DNA of 64,000 nucleotides from Alphaproteobacteria bacterium (GTDB lineage Bacteria; Myxococcota_A; UBA796; GCA-2862545): NCBI GenBank assembly GCA_020632875.1, contig JACKET010000004.1, forward strand, positions 124,001 through 188,000, in the 5' to 3' direction. Position 1 is the stretch's first letter, and each line of letters begins with the position of its first letter. The notes below the pieces were generated by a model. It saw nothing but the letters and a program-made list of their open reading frames with translations, was not told the DNA's origin and searched no databases. The position numbers and the translations under genes are program-made. This document shows positions 43,534 through 51,660 of the stretch, one piece after another.

Positions 43534-44319
43534 CTACCCGGAGTGGCCGTCGCGGTGCGCGATTCCCGCGGTGCGCGCAGGCGTCTCGAGGTCGCCGGTG
43601 TAGAGCGGCACCCACCAGGCGCCGCCGGGCACGAGGATCGGCTCGCCGCTGATCCGCACGTGGTCGCCGGGCTGCAACACGCACTCGATGTGGCTGCGCG
43701 CGTCGAAGTCGTTGTGGCGGTCCGGGAAGTCGACGCGCACGTTCACCGCGCGGTCGAAGGTCGCGATCTGCCCGACCCCACCGGGGTTCCGGCGGCCGGC
43801 GTACCAGTAGCCCACCCGCCCGCCGTCGGGCCGGGTGCAGCGCCCCGTGAAGGCCGTGAGCACGGCGCGGTTCGGGGTCATGGCCTCCTCCGAAGCGCCC
43901 ACGACCTCCATCGCCGGCTCGACCGAGATGCGCGACATCGACGCCACGTCCGAGAAGGACGCGCCCGTCGCGACCGCAGCGACGATCAGCCCCGCGCCGA
44001 CGAGCATCCCGGCGGCTCCGACCGCTCCCGCGGCGAGGAACACGAGGCCGGCGACGCGGTCGCTGGACCGGCCAGGGTCCATGAGGATGCCGCAGGCCTC
44101 CTGCAGGTTGCGGTCGTCCGGGAACTTCCGCGAGATCCTGAGCACGAGCGCCGAGAGCTTCCCGTGCTCCTGGGCCTCTTCGAGGGTCAGGAGCCACGCC
44201 ATGGCGCGCTGGCGCTCTTCGGCGCGGGTCTGGGGCGCGGGGGTCGGCGTGAGGTTCACGTCCAGCCGGCGCCCGAAGAAGGCGGCGAGGTCGTTGAGGT
44301 CGGTCTCGGTGAGCTCCAT
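43534..44319 (-). CDS. membrane protein with an effector-associated-domain-like N-terminus
   Basis: A 261-residue protein. Residues 1-85 are all-helical (MELTETDLNDLAAFFGRRLD, then QEHGKLSALVLRISRKFPDD) with the length and spacing of EAD-type adaptor domains found in bacterial conflict and caspase systems; this is a resemblance, not a firm match. Two membrane helices follow (DRVAGLVFLAAGAVGAAGML, VGAGLIVAAVA). The C-terminal part is beta-rich with WYAGRRNPGGVGQIATFD and HVRISGEPILVPGGAWW. AAGGGG precedes the ATG. An AT-rich patch (44340-44366) lies just upstream. Confidence 0.55.
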   Translation of the reverse strand: MELTETDLNDLAAFFGRRLDVNLTPTPAPQTRAEERQRAMAWLLTLEEAQEHGKLSALVLRISRKFPDDRNLQEACGILMDPGRSSDRVAGLVFLAAGAVGAAGMLVGAGLIVAAVATGASFSDVASMSRISVEPAMEVVGASEEAMTPNRAVLTAFTGRCTRPDGGRVGYWYAGRRNPGGVGQIATFDRAVNVRVDFPDRHNDFDARSHIECVLQPGDHVRISGEPILVPGGAWWVPLYTGDLETPARTAGIAHRDGHSG

Positions 44320-44339
44320 GTTGGCCCCTTTGCGCGTCA

Positions 44340-44366
44340 AGACTTTATCTAGAAAGTACTTTAGCA
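44340..44366. promoter_or_regulatory. AT-rich palindromic patch upstream of the EAD-like gene
   Basis: Contains TCTAGA and the perfect palindrome AAAGTACTTT (44353-44362) within ACTTTATCTAGAAAGTAC. It stands out in otherwise about 70% GC DNA and is 20-45 bp upstream of the start, so it is a candidate promoter/operator. The rest of the gap (44370-44592) shows no gene or repeat. Confidence 0.4.
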
Positions 44367-44592
44367 TGGAGGCGCAACACGCCAGTCGCAGTTTTCACGA
44401 GGGTGGAGCTTCGACCTCGACGATCCGGAAGTACGGGCGAAGCGGAGGAACGGCGACCGACCGGCGCTCCGGCCCGCGACACCCGGCGCCAACGCTGTGG
44501 ACCCGCGGGTCTCGCACAGCGACCACGGCGTGAGACGGATCCGGCTCGCCCCGCGGACGCCGACTCCCCCCGCAGACTCCGCTCGACCGCAC

Positions 44593-45213
44593 TCAGATCC
44601 GCTCGACCGCGACCCCCGCCTCCGACAGCACGCCGGCATACCAGTCCGCCGCCAGCGCCGCGCGGCCCGGGAGCGCCGTGGCGCCCCACAGGATCGACAG
44701 CGTGCGCACCGTGCCGTCGTGCGTCTTCGTACGCTGGCTGTCCTTCACGGCGTTCGCGCAGGGCCCCTCCGCGTCGAACAGCACGACGAGCCCGCCGATG
44801 TCGATCTCCTGCCCCGACGCGTTGAACACGTAGCGCGCACCCGCCGGCGCGAGGCCGACGCGGAGGTCGCCCACCGTGCGGTCGAGGTCGACGACCGAGA
44901 TCGGCAGCCCGCTCCGGAAGGACGCCGCATTGCACGCGTCGACCGCGGCATTGATGTCGCCGAGGCGGCCCTCGGGGATGGCGTTCTGCACGTACTCGGA
45001 CGCGGGCTTGCTGCGCCCCGCCGGCTTGAACCCGCCGTGCCGGAGCATGTCGCGCACGGGGGTCTTCGCATCCGCCGGCTCCAGCGGGGGCGGCGCCACG
45101 TCGAGGAGCGCAGAGAGCGTCAGGGTGGGCCATCCCGAGCCCAGGGGACGCGGGAACACCGACACGAACGCGGCGATCTCGAGGAGGGGGTGCGGGTCGA
45201 CGGCGAGCTTCAC
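44593..45213 (-). CDS. B3/B4 tRNA-binding-domain protein
   Basis: A 206-residue stand-alone B3/B4 domain, as found in the beta subunit of phenylalanyl-tRNA synthetase. KPASEYVQNAIPEGRLGDIN, GLPISVVDLDRTVGDLRVGL, SGQEIDIGGLVVLFDAEGPC and NAVKDSQRTKTHDGTVRTLS are family hallmarks. Free-standing members may edit or bind tRNA-attached amino acids; the real substrate is unknown. The GTG start overlaps the Nramp stop by 4 bp (GTGA). Confidence 0.85.
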   Translation of the reverse strand: MKLAVDPHPLLEIAAFVSVFPRPLGSGWPTLTLSALLDVAPPPLEPADAKTPVRDMLRHGGFKPAGRSKPASEYVQNAIPEGRLGDINAAVDACNAASFRSGLPISVVDLDRTVGDLRVGLAPAGARYVFNASGQEIDIGGLVVLFDAEGPCANAVKDSQRTKTHDGTVRTLSILWGATALPGRAALAADWYAGVLSEAGVAVERI

Positions 45214-46469
45214 GAGGACATCCCGAACATGGCGAAGAGGTAGAGGCCGGCCATCAGGAACAGGAACACGATGCCCGCCACGTGCGCAGCGACGTAGGCC
45301 GGCGAGGGGCGCCGCTCCACCGGGACCTCGTCACCGAGGATCGTCATCAGGTTCAGGATGGCGAACATGGGCGCGGTGAGCCCCGTCAGCGCGGTGGCCA
45401 GGTCGACCAGCGCCTTCAGCTGGCCCAGGAACCACACGCAGATGGCTTGCGCGACGAGCGCACACAGCGCGAGAGACACCCAGTAGACCCACGTGCGCCC
45501 CTCCGACCGCTCCCCGCGGAGCTCCGCCACGGCGCCCTCGAGCGCCCGCGGGAAGCCGTCCGTGACGGCCACCGTGGTGGACAGCATCGTCGAGAAGGCC
45601 GCCACCAGGATGATGGGACGGGCCCACTCGCCGAGGGAGCTCGTGTACGCGTCGACCAGCATCTTCGCGAAGGCCACCGAGCTCGCGGGCATCTCGTCGA
45701 CCTGGCCGTACAGCACGCTCGCACCGAGGAACACGAACAGGCACGCGAGCACGGCCGTCCCGATGTAGCCGATGTCGAAGTCGAGCTTGGCGCTCCGCGG
45801 CGTCAGCGGGACGCCCTGGTCGCGCTGCTTCTCGAGCCCCCACAGCGAGTGCCAGACCGCCGTGTCGAGCGCGCTCGGCATCCAGCCCACCAGGGCCGCG
45901 AGGAACAGCATGTGCGACTGCTCCATCGGCGGGACGGGCGGCCACCACGGGATGCGCGAGAAGTCGGTGCTCGGGATGGCCAGCGCGACGCTCGCCACGG
46001 TGGACACCGTGAGCAGCAGCATCATCCCGGTCATGAAGCGCTCGAGGACCTGGAACCGCCCGGACGCCAGCATCCCGCAGGCCGTGAGCAGCAGGATGGC
46101 CGACCAGCCCCACGTGGGGATGGCGTCGGTCACCAGCGCGGACGCCATGCCCGCCGCGACGAACGTCACCGCCGCGACGACCGTGAACATCGTGCTGATC
46201 GTCAGCGCGAGGAACAGCCAGAGCGCCCAGGTCCCGCGGCGCCGGTACCCCTCGAGCAGCGAGGTGCCCGTCGCAGCCGCGTACCGCGGGCCCGTCTCGT
46301 AGGCCGGGTACTTGAACGCATTCGCCGCGATCACGACGAGCATCAGCGCGAATCCGTAGCCCGCACCCGCCCGCGTGGACTGCACGAGGTGCGACACACC
46401 GATGGCCGTGCCGGCCCACACGAGGCCCGGGCCGAGGGCTTTCCAGAGGGGAGGTTCGTTCGCGGACAC
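45210..46469 (-). CDS. Nramp-family transporter lacking the DPGN metal motif
   Basis: A 419-residue protein with about 11 membrane segments. The first reads KALGPGLVWAGTAIGVSHLV, continuing QSTRAGAGYGFALM: the family layout is clear, but the canonical DPGN of metal-transporting Nramps is GVSHL here. The sixth helix has GWMPSALDTAVW instead of the usual methionine-containing motif. A substrate other than Mn/Fe is possible. The GTG start follows GAGGAG. Overlap with the B3/B4 gene indicates an operon. Confidence 0.8.
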   Translation of the reverse strand: MSANEPPLWKALGPGLVWAGTAIGVSHLVQSTRAGAGYGFALMLVVIAANAFKYPAYETGPRYAAATGTSLLEGYRRRGTWALWLFLALTISTMFTVVAAVTFVAAGMASALVTDAIPTWGWSAILLLTACGMLASGRFQVLERFMTGMMLLLTVSTVASVALAIPSTDFSRIPWWPPVPPMEQSHMLFLAALVGWMPSALDTAVWHSLWGLEKQRDQGVPLTPRSAKLDFDIGYIGTAVLACLFVFLGASVLYGQVDEMPASSVAFAKMLVDAYTSSLGEWARPIILVAAFSTMLSTTVAVTDGFPRALEGAVAELRGERSEGRTWVYWVSLALCALVAQAICVWFLGQLKALVDLATALTGLTAPMFAILNLMTILGDEVPVERRPSPAYVAAHVAGIVFLFLMAGLYLFAMFGMSS

Positions 46470-46536
46470 GGCTGCTCCTCGCCGCGCGCCTACCCCACTG
46501 CGCCGGGGCCGGCCAGCGCGTGATACCGGGAGGCCC

Positions 46537-47895
46537 ATGCTGCTGTTGGCGCTGCTCGGCTGTCCCCGCCCCGATCCCACGCCGGTGCCCGACACCGACA
46601 CGGATGCGGTGCTGCCCACCGGCGAAACCGCCGTCCCCGAGCCGCCGAACCTGCTGCTGTTCCTGATCGACGACGTGGGGCCCGAGCGCTTCGCGATGTA
46701 CGACCTCGGCTCCGAAGCCATCGCCGACACGCCGGTGATCGACGCCCTCGCCGCCGAAGGGGTCGTGTTCGAGCGGGCCTACGCGACGCCGCTGTGCTCC
46801 AGCACCCGCGCCGCCCTCCTGACGAGCCGCCTCGCCTTCCGCACGGGCGTCGGCACGGCCATCCAGCCCGAGGCCGCCGAAGAGCTGCCGGAGGACGAGC
46901 TCACGATGGCCGAGGCGCTCAAGGCCTCGCCGCGCGGCTGGTCCACGGCGGCGTTCGGCAAGTGGCACCTCTCGGGCCGCGGCATGCAGGGCTGGGAGTC
47001 CCACCCGAACCGCCAGGGCTTCGACCACTACGACGGAACCGCGCAGAACCTCACGGGGTACGGCCTGTGGATCCGCACGACCGACGGGGCCTCCGACTGG
47101 TCGCCGACCTACCACACGCGCACGATGACCGACGAGCTCGTCGCGTGGCTCGCCGACGCGCCCGAGCCGTGGTTCGCGTACGTCCCGTTCGCGTGCGCCC
47201 ACGCGCCGTGGCACAACCCGCCCGCCGACATGCTGTACACGCCGGTCGTCCCCCCGGCCGACGACTCGCGCCGGCTCGACGCGATGATCGAGACCATCGA
47301 TCTCTCCATCGGCACCGTGCTCGCGAGCCTCTCGCCCGAGGCGCGCGCGAAGACGTACATCGTCGTCGCCGGCGACAACGGCACGCCCCACGAGGTCGTG
47401 CGGCCACCGGGCGATCCGTCCGCTGCGAAGGGCTCGATCGGCGAGGGGGGCATCCGGGTGCCGCTGCTCGTGGCCGGTCCCGGCATCGAGCCCGGCCGCA
47501 CCGAGGCGCTCGCGAGCGTCATGGACATCTGGCCCACGCTGTTCGACCTCGCGCACGAGCCGATGCCCGGCGACCGCGCCATCGACGGCCTGAGCCTGGC
47601 GCCGGTCCTCGCCGACCCGTCCGGCGCGGTGCGCGAGCTGCTGTACATCGACACGGCCCTCAACGTGCCGGTGCCGACCTACGAAGAGCGCCAGCAGACG
47701 GTGATCTCGGCCACGCACAAGCTCGTGGTCGATCGGGGGGCCCCGCCCACCCTGCACTCCCTGACCCAGGGGTTCCTCGAGGGGCCCGACCTGCTCGCCG
47801 GCCCGCTCGATCCCGCCGATCAGGCCGCATGGGACGCGCTGTTCGCGGAGTACCAGCGGATGGAGGCCCTCACCCAGGCCGAGTGGGCGCGATAG
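46537..47895 (+). CDS. sulfatase-family lipoprotein
   Basis: A 452-residue precursor. MLLLALLGC is a very short lipoprotein signal, followed by a Pro/Thr/Asp linker. The sulfatase fold begins NLLLFLIDDVGPERFAMYDL. The nucleophile motif is YATPLCSSTRAALLTSRLAF: the Cys that becomes formylglycine is present, but the usual CxPxR has Ser for Pro. FGKWHLSGRGMQGW and IVVAGDNGTPHEV carry further metal and active-site residues. It probably removes sulfate from an extracellular ester if the Cys is matured. GGGAGG precedes the ATG. Confidence 0.85.
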   Translation: MLLLALLGCPRPDPTPVPDTDTDAVLPTGETAVPEPPNLLLFLIDDVGPERFAMYDLGSEAIADTPVIDALAAEGVVFERAYATPLCSSTRAALLTSRLAFRTGVGTAIQPEAAEELPEDELTMAEALKASPRGWSTAAFGKWHLSGRGMQGWESHPNRQGFDHYDGTAQNLTGYGLWIRTTDGASDWSPTYHTRTMTDELVAWLADAPEPWFAYVPFACAHAPWHNPPADMLYTPVVPPADDSRRLDAMIETIDLSIGTVLASLSPEARAKTYIVVAGDNGTPHEVVRPPGDPSAAKGSIGEGGIRVPLLVAGPGIEPGRTEALASVMDIWPTLFDLAHEPMPGDRAIDGLSLAPVLADPSGAVRELLYIDTALNVPVPTYEERQQTVISATHKLVVDRGAPPTLHSLTQGFLEGPDLLAGPLDPADQAAWDALFAEYQRMEALTQAEWAR

Positions 47896-47913
47896 GCGGG
47901 CTGCGGAGGGCGC

Positions 47914-48882
47914 ATGGCCGACGAACGGCTCGAGCACTGGCTGTCCCGCTTCGCCGAGGTCGCGGATCCCGGTCCGCACGGCATCCCGTGGACCCACGTC
48001 CACCCCAGCTCACGGGACGGGACCCACGTCGTGCTCGGCTTCCTGGTCCACGGCAACGAGTACGGCTCGCTGCCCGCTGCCGTGCGCCTCATCGAGCGCC
48101 TGCGCGCCGGGAGCCTCGCCTGGACGGGCCCCGTGACGCTGTTCCTCGGGAACGTCCCGGCGGCGCGGGCCGAGCGGCGCTTCGTCGACTTCGATCTCAA
48201 CCGCGCGTGGAGCTTCGTGGACGGCGCGGCGGGCGCGGAGCACGACCGGGCGCGGGAGCTCCGGCCCCTGCTGGACCGGGCCGACCTCTTCCTCGACCTG
48301 CACCAGACGCTGCTCGAGACCGAGCACGCCTTCTGGACCTTCCCCTGGAACCCCGTCTTCGGCCACTGGGCGCGCGTGCTCGGCGCGGCGCCCGCGGGCA
48401 TCACGCGACCGGCCGATCAGGTCTTCGCGTCCGCCGCGCTCAAGTGCATCGACGAGTACGTGCGCGACCGCGGTCTGCCCGGCTTCACGATCGAGCTCGG
48501 CCAGAAGGGGTTCGACGCGGCGCAGGACGAGAACGCGCTCGCGATGATCGTGAAGCTCCTCGAGACCCAGGAGCGCATCGATCGCGGCGAGACCACCCTC
48601 GCCGCGGAGTCCGAGCGCGGCGCGTCGATCCGGTGGTTCCAGACGGCCGTCCAGGAGGAATGGGGCGCACCGGAGCGGCGCCTGCGGCCCGGCCTCGTGA
48701 GCTGGACCCCCGTGCACGCCGGCGAGGACCTCGCCGCGGCGGGCAGCCCGCCGATCGTCGTGCCGGTCGACGGCGTCCTGCTGTTCCCGAAGTACCCCGC
48801 CCCCGGCGAGCCGCCCCCACCGCACCTGTTCCACCTGGCGGTCGAGATGTCCGACGACCCCGCAGTGGTCTTCGGCACGTAG
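47914..48882 (+). CDS. aspartoacylase/succinylglutamate-desuccinylase-like zinc hydrolase
   Basis: A 322-residue AspA/AstE-type carboxypeptidase fold. Zinc ligands HGNEYGS (near 50) and LFLDLHQTLLETEH (near 130), with the catalytic Glu in TIELGQKGF. These enzymes cleave N-acyl amino acids such as N-acetylaspartate or N-succinylglutamate. The C-terminal 90 residues form the usual beta cap (LVSWTPVHAGEDLAAAG). 18 bp after the sulfatase gene. Confidence 0.82.
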   Translation: MADERLEHWLSRFAEVADPGPHGIPWTHVHPSSRDGTHVVLGFLVHGNEYGSLPAAVRLIERLRAGSLAWTGPVTLFLGNVPAARAERRFVDFDLNRAWSFVDGAAGAEHDRARELRPLLDRADLFLDLHQTLLETEHAFWTFPWNPVFGHWARVLGAAPAGITRPADQVFASAALKCIDEYVRDRGLPGFTIELGQKGFDAAQDENALAMIVKLLETQERIDRGETTLAAESERGASIRWFQTAVQEEWGAPERRLRPGLVSWTPVHAGEDLAAAGSPPIVVPVDGVLLFPKYPAPGEPPPPHLFHLAVEMSDDPAVVFGT

Positions 48883-48896
48883 GAGAGTGGGGAACG

Positions 48897-49559
48897 CTAC
48901 GTCGGCGGACCGAGATCCAGGACCGCGAGCTCTTCCGTGAACGTCTTCATCCGGCCGCGCGGGTCCATCGGATCCGGGCGTTTCTCGTTCTTCCGCAGCA
49001 CGAGCAGGCTGCCCTCGACCCCGGACTTCGGCACGGCGAACACCAGCACGGCCTGCCGGGTCTTGTTCGGACCGAGCTTGTCGTCGTTCCAGAAGTCGAT
49101 CCAGCCCTCGCGACCGTCGAGGTACACCTTCGAGTTGTACGGCTGGTTGAACGCCTTGTCGCCGTCGCCGGTCATCAGGTAGAAGACCGGGTCGACGCCG
49201 GACTTCACGGGCTCGGTGTTCGTTATGCTGATCTCGAGCACCAGGGCGTGGTTGCCCACCTCCTTCATCTTCGCGCGCTCGTCGGAGTTCTGGATCTCGG
49301 GCAGGCTGTCCTTCCCCGTCCACTCGACGACCTTGTCGACCTTCACCTCGAGCCCGTCGATCGACACTGCCGAGCCGGCGCCGATGGAGACGCAGGGGCA
49401 CTCGAGCTCCTTCTCGAGGTGGCCGCACAGCGCCTGGGCCGCAGCGGACCCGCCGCCGCCGACGCCTCCACAGGCCAGGGTCGAGATTCCGCCGAGGACG
49501 AGGGCCGCGGCCGTGAGCCAGGTGCGCAAAGAGGCCTCCAGTGCGTACGAACGTACCAT
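48897..49559 (-). CDS. lipoprotein with DUF4352-like immunoglobulin-type domain
   Basis: A 220-residue precursor. The signal reads LTAAALVLGGISTLAC with a lipobox, then a Gly run. The mature part resembles the telokin-like DUF4352 fold: SIDGLEVKVDKVVEW, HALVLEISITNTEPVKSGVD, KTRQAVLVFAVPKS. Likely a surface or periplasmic binding protein. The start at 49559 has AAGG at 8 nt. Divergent from the Cys-repeat lipoprotein gene. Confidence 0.72.
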   Translation of the reverse strand: MVRSYALEASLRTWLTAAALVLGGISTLACGGVGGGGSAAAQALCGHLEKELECPCVSIGAGSAVSIDGLEVKVDKVVEWTGKDSLPEIQNSDERAKMKEVGNHALVLEISITNTEPVKSGVDPVFYLMTGDGDKAFNQPYNSKVYLDGREGWIDFWNDDKLGPNKTRQAVLVFAVPKSGVEGSLLVLRKNEKRPDPMDPRGRMKTFTEELAVLDLGPPT

Positions 49560-49657
49560 CGGAACGCCTTCGCGAAAAAAGATCGGACTTCGTTTTCCAA
49601 TTCCCGGAGCCCACGCATCCCCCCTCATCGAAAGGCGCGGATGCTGTGGAGGCAACC

Positions 49658-50455
49658 ATGTGGAAAGCGACGACGAAGACGGTGGTGATGGCGGTGGCGA
49701 TGATCGGCCTGGGGACGGGGTGCGACCTCGCGTCCATCCTGAACCAGATCGCGGATCAGATCGGACAGCCGGGTGACCCGGGCGACCCGGCCGATCCCGG
49801 CGACCCCGCGATCCCCGAAGACCCCAACCTGCCGCCCGACGAGCCCGTCGAGCCGCCCTGTGACCTGCCGCTGCCCTTCCCCGAGGAGTGCGACCTCCTC
49901 CTCGACGAGTGCCTGAACGCCGGTGTGGACGAGCAGATCTGCTTCGCCGACTTCGACGGGTGCATCGGTCAGCCGGTCGACCCGTGGCCGGGCCCCGGCC
50001 CCGAGTGCGAGTGGATGCTCGACGACTGCCTCGCGGTCGGCATCGAGCCGGAGATCTGCTTCGACGACTTCGACCGCTGCATCGAGCCCCAGCCGCCGAT
50101 CGACCCGACCGACCCCATCTGCGAGATCCAGCTCGATGAGTGCCTCAACGGCTGGTGGGGCCAGCCGGTCCCCGTCGACGAGGACGGCACCGTGGTGGAC
50201 CCGGGCTACCCCGACATCGACCCCGACTTCTGCTGGGTGCAGTACGACGACTGCATGGGCTGGGAGCCGCCGCCCCCGCCGTCCCCCTGCGACGAGCTGC
50301 TCGGGCTCTGCCTCGCCACCGGCGTCGATCCGGCGCTCTGCGACGAGGTCTACGGGCAGTGCCTCGCGAACGGACCCGACCAGACCGAGCCCGGTGACCC
50401 CGGCGACCCGGGCTGGGGCAACGGGGGCGACGAAGACGACGTGGTGGCGTACTAG
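49658..50455 (+). CDS. lipoprotein with four Cys-rich repeats
   Basis: A 265-residue precursor with lipobox GTGC (KTVVMAVAMIGLGTGC). A Gly-Asp-Pro linker leads to four repeats with the pattern C-x6-C-x9-C-x6-C: CDLLLDECLNAGVDEQICFA; CEWMLDDCLAVGIEPEICFD; CEIQLDECLN with a 24-residue insertion; and CDELLGLCLATGVDPALCDE. A Gly/Asp-rich tail follows. Disulphide-stapled helical hairpins are likely. It ends 9 bp before the sigma factor gene and may be part of that operon. Confidence 0.72.
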   Translation: MWKATTKTVVMAVAMIGLGTGCDLASILNQIADQIGQPGDPGDPADPGDPAIPEDPNLPPDEPVEPPCDLPLPFPEECDLLLDECLNAGVDEQICFADFDGCIGQPVDPWPGPGPECEWMLDDCLAVGIEPEICFDDFDRCIEPQPPIDPTDPICEIQLDECLNGWWGQPVPVDEDGTVVDPGYPDIDPDFCWVQYDDCMGWEPPPPPSPCDELLGLCLATGVDPALCDEVYGQCLANGPDQTEPGDPGDPGWGNGGDEDDVVAY

Positions 50456-50464
50456 ACGCGACCG

Positions 50465-50962
50465 ATGACGACCGCCGCGCCGACGCTGGACCTCTCCGCG
50501 CTCTACAAGGAGCACGGCCGGCTCGTGCTGCGGCGGATCCGTCGTTTCTACCGGGCGGAACAGGCGCCCGACGTGCTGCACGAGGTGTTCGCCCGCGCCA
50601 TCGAGAAGGCGGACACCTACCGTGGCGAGGCCTCGCCCATCGCGTGGCTCTACGGCCTCACCACGCGGCACTGCCTGGCCCGCCTCCGCGACGAGAGACG
50701 CCGTCGCGAGCTGCTCGAGGAGGTCGGCGAGGTCCCCTGGACGTGCCCGATCACCGAGCCCACCACCGAAGCCCGCGTGTTCCTCGCGGAGCTGTGGCGG
50801 CGGGTGGACCCCGAGCTCGCGCAGATCGGCGTGTACTACTACCTGGACGGCATGAGCCAGGCAGACATCGGGGAGCTCCTCGGCGTCACCGGCCGCACCG
50901 TCTCCAACCGCTTGCAGCAGCTGTCGGACCTGGCACGCGACGCTGCCGGAGGTTCGCCATGA
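50465..50962 (+). CDS. ECF-type sigma-70 family sigma factor
   Basis: A 165-residue sigma factor. Region 2 reads DLSALYKEHGRLVLRRIRRF, then APDVLHEVFARAIEKADTYR with TRHCLARLRDERRRR. Region 4 reads LDGMSQADIGELLGVTGRTV followed by SNRLQQLSDLAR. No extra C-terminal domain. The stop overlaps the next start by 4 bp (ATGA), so it is made together with its probable anti-sigma factor. Confidence 0.9.
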   Translation: MTTAAPTLDLSALYKEHGRLVLRRIRRFYRAEQAPDVLHEVFARAIEKADTYRGEASPIAWLYGLTTRHCLARLRDERRRRELLEEVGEVPWTCPITEPTTEARVFLAELWRRVDPELAQIGVYYYLDGMSQADIGELLGVTGRTVSNRLQQLSDLARDAAGGSP

Positions 50963-51660
50963 ACGGGCTCCGCGAAGACGGGCACCTCACCGATCTGGCC
51001 CTCGAATACGCCCTCGACGGCGCACCGCTCGACGCGACCCGCGCGCACCTCGACACCTGTGGGGTCTGCCGGGCACGGCTCGAAGCGGCCCGCGACATCG
51101 AGCTCCCCGCGATGCCGGAGCTCGCCGCGCCCACGGCACCAGTGCTCCAGACCCCCGAGCCCGCGAACCGCCCGTGGATGTGGGCCGTGTGGCTCGCTGC
51201 CGCTGCGGTGGCCGCGCTGGTCGCGGTCCCCCTGCTCCGGCCCGCGGACGACGGGCTGCGCGTGAAGGGCGCGGGGCTGTCGCTGCAGGTGTACCGCGAC
51301 GAGGGCGAGACCAGCGCGCGGCTCAAGGACGGCGACCCCATCGCGCCAGGCGACCGGCTGGGGTTCCGCGTCCGGAACCGCGACGCGGGCTACCTCATGG
51401 TGCTCGGCATCGACAGCGCGGATGCCCCGTACCTCTGCTACCCTCAGCACGGAGGAGGGAGCGCCGAAGAGGTCGGAGAATCCCCCAGGCCGCGGCCGCT
51501 CCCCGAAGCCATCCGCATGGACGACACCCCCGGCACCGAGCGCATCGTCGCCGTCCTCTGCGAAGGCCCGTTCGACTTCGAGACGATGGCCGACGCCGTG
51601 TCGGAGGACGACCTGCCCGCCGGCTGCACCATGGACGGCCTGACGCTGGAGAAGCGGTGA
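50959..51660 (+). CDS. zinc-binding anti-sigma factor with DUF4384-like periplasmic domain
   Basis: A 233-residue protein. Residues 1-50 carry the anti-sigma zinc motif (ARAHLDTCGVCRARLEAARD, H-x3-C-x2-C). One membrane segment follows (WMWAVWLAAAAVAALVAVPL), then a periplasmic domain from about 110 resembling DUF4384: GDPIAPGDRLGFRVRNRDAG, then YLMVLGIDSADAPYLCYPQ. It probably holds the sigma factor at the membrane. The end overlaps the caspase start by 4 bp (GTGA). Confidence 0.82.
   Translation: MNGLREDGHLTDLALEYALDGAPLDATRAHLDTCGVCRARLEAARDIELPAMPELAAPTAPVLQTPEPANRPWMWAVWLAAAAVAALVAVPLLRPADDGLRVKGAGLSLQVYRDEGETSARLKDGDPIAPGDRLGFRVRNRDAGYLMVLGIDSADAPYLCYPQHGGGSAEEVGESPRPRPLPEAIRMDDTPGTERIVAVLCEGPFDFETMADAVSEDDLPAGCTMDGLTLEKR

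Noticed and set aside
44370..44592. Possible gene in the 223-bp stretch upstream of the EAD-like gene
   Set aside because: Open frames there have no ribosome site or recognisable feature.
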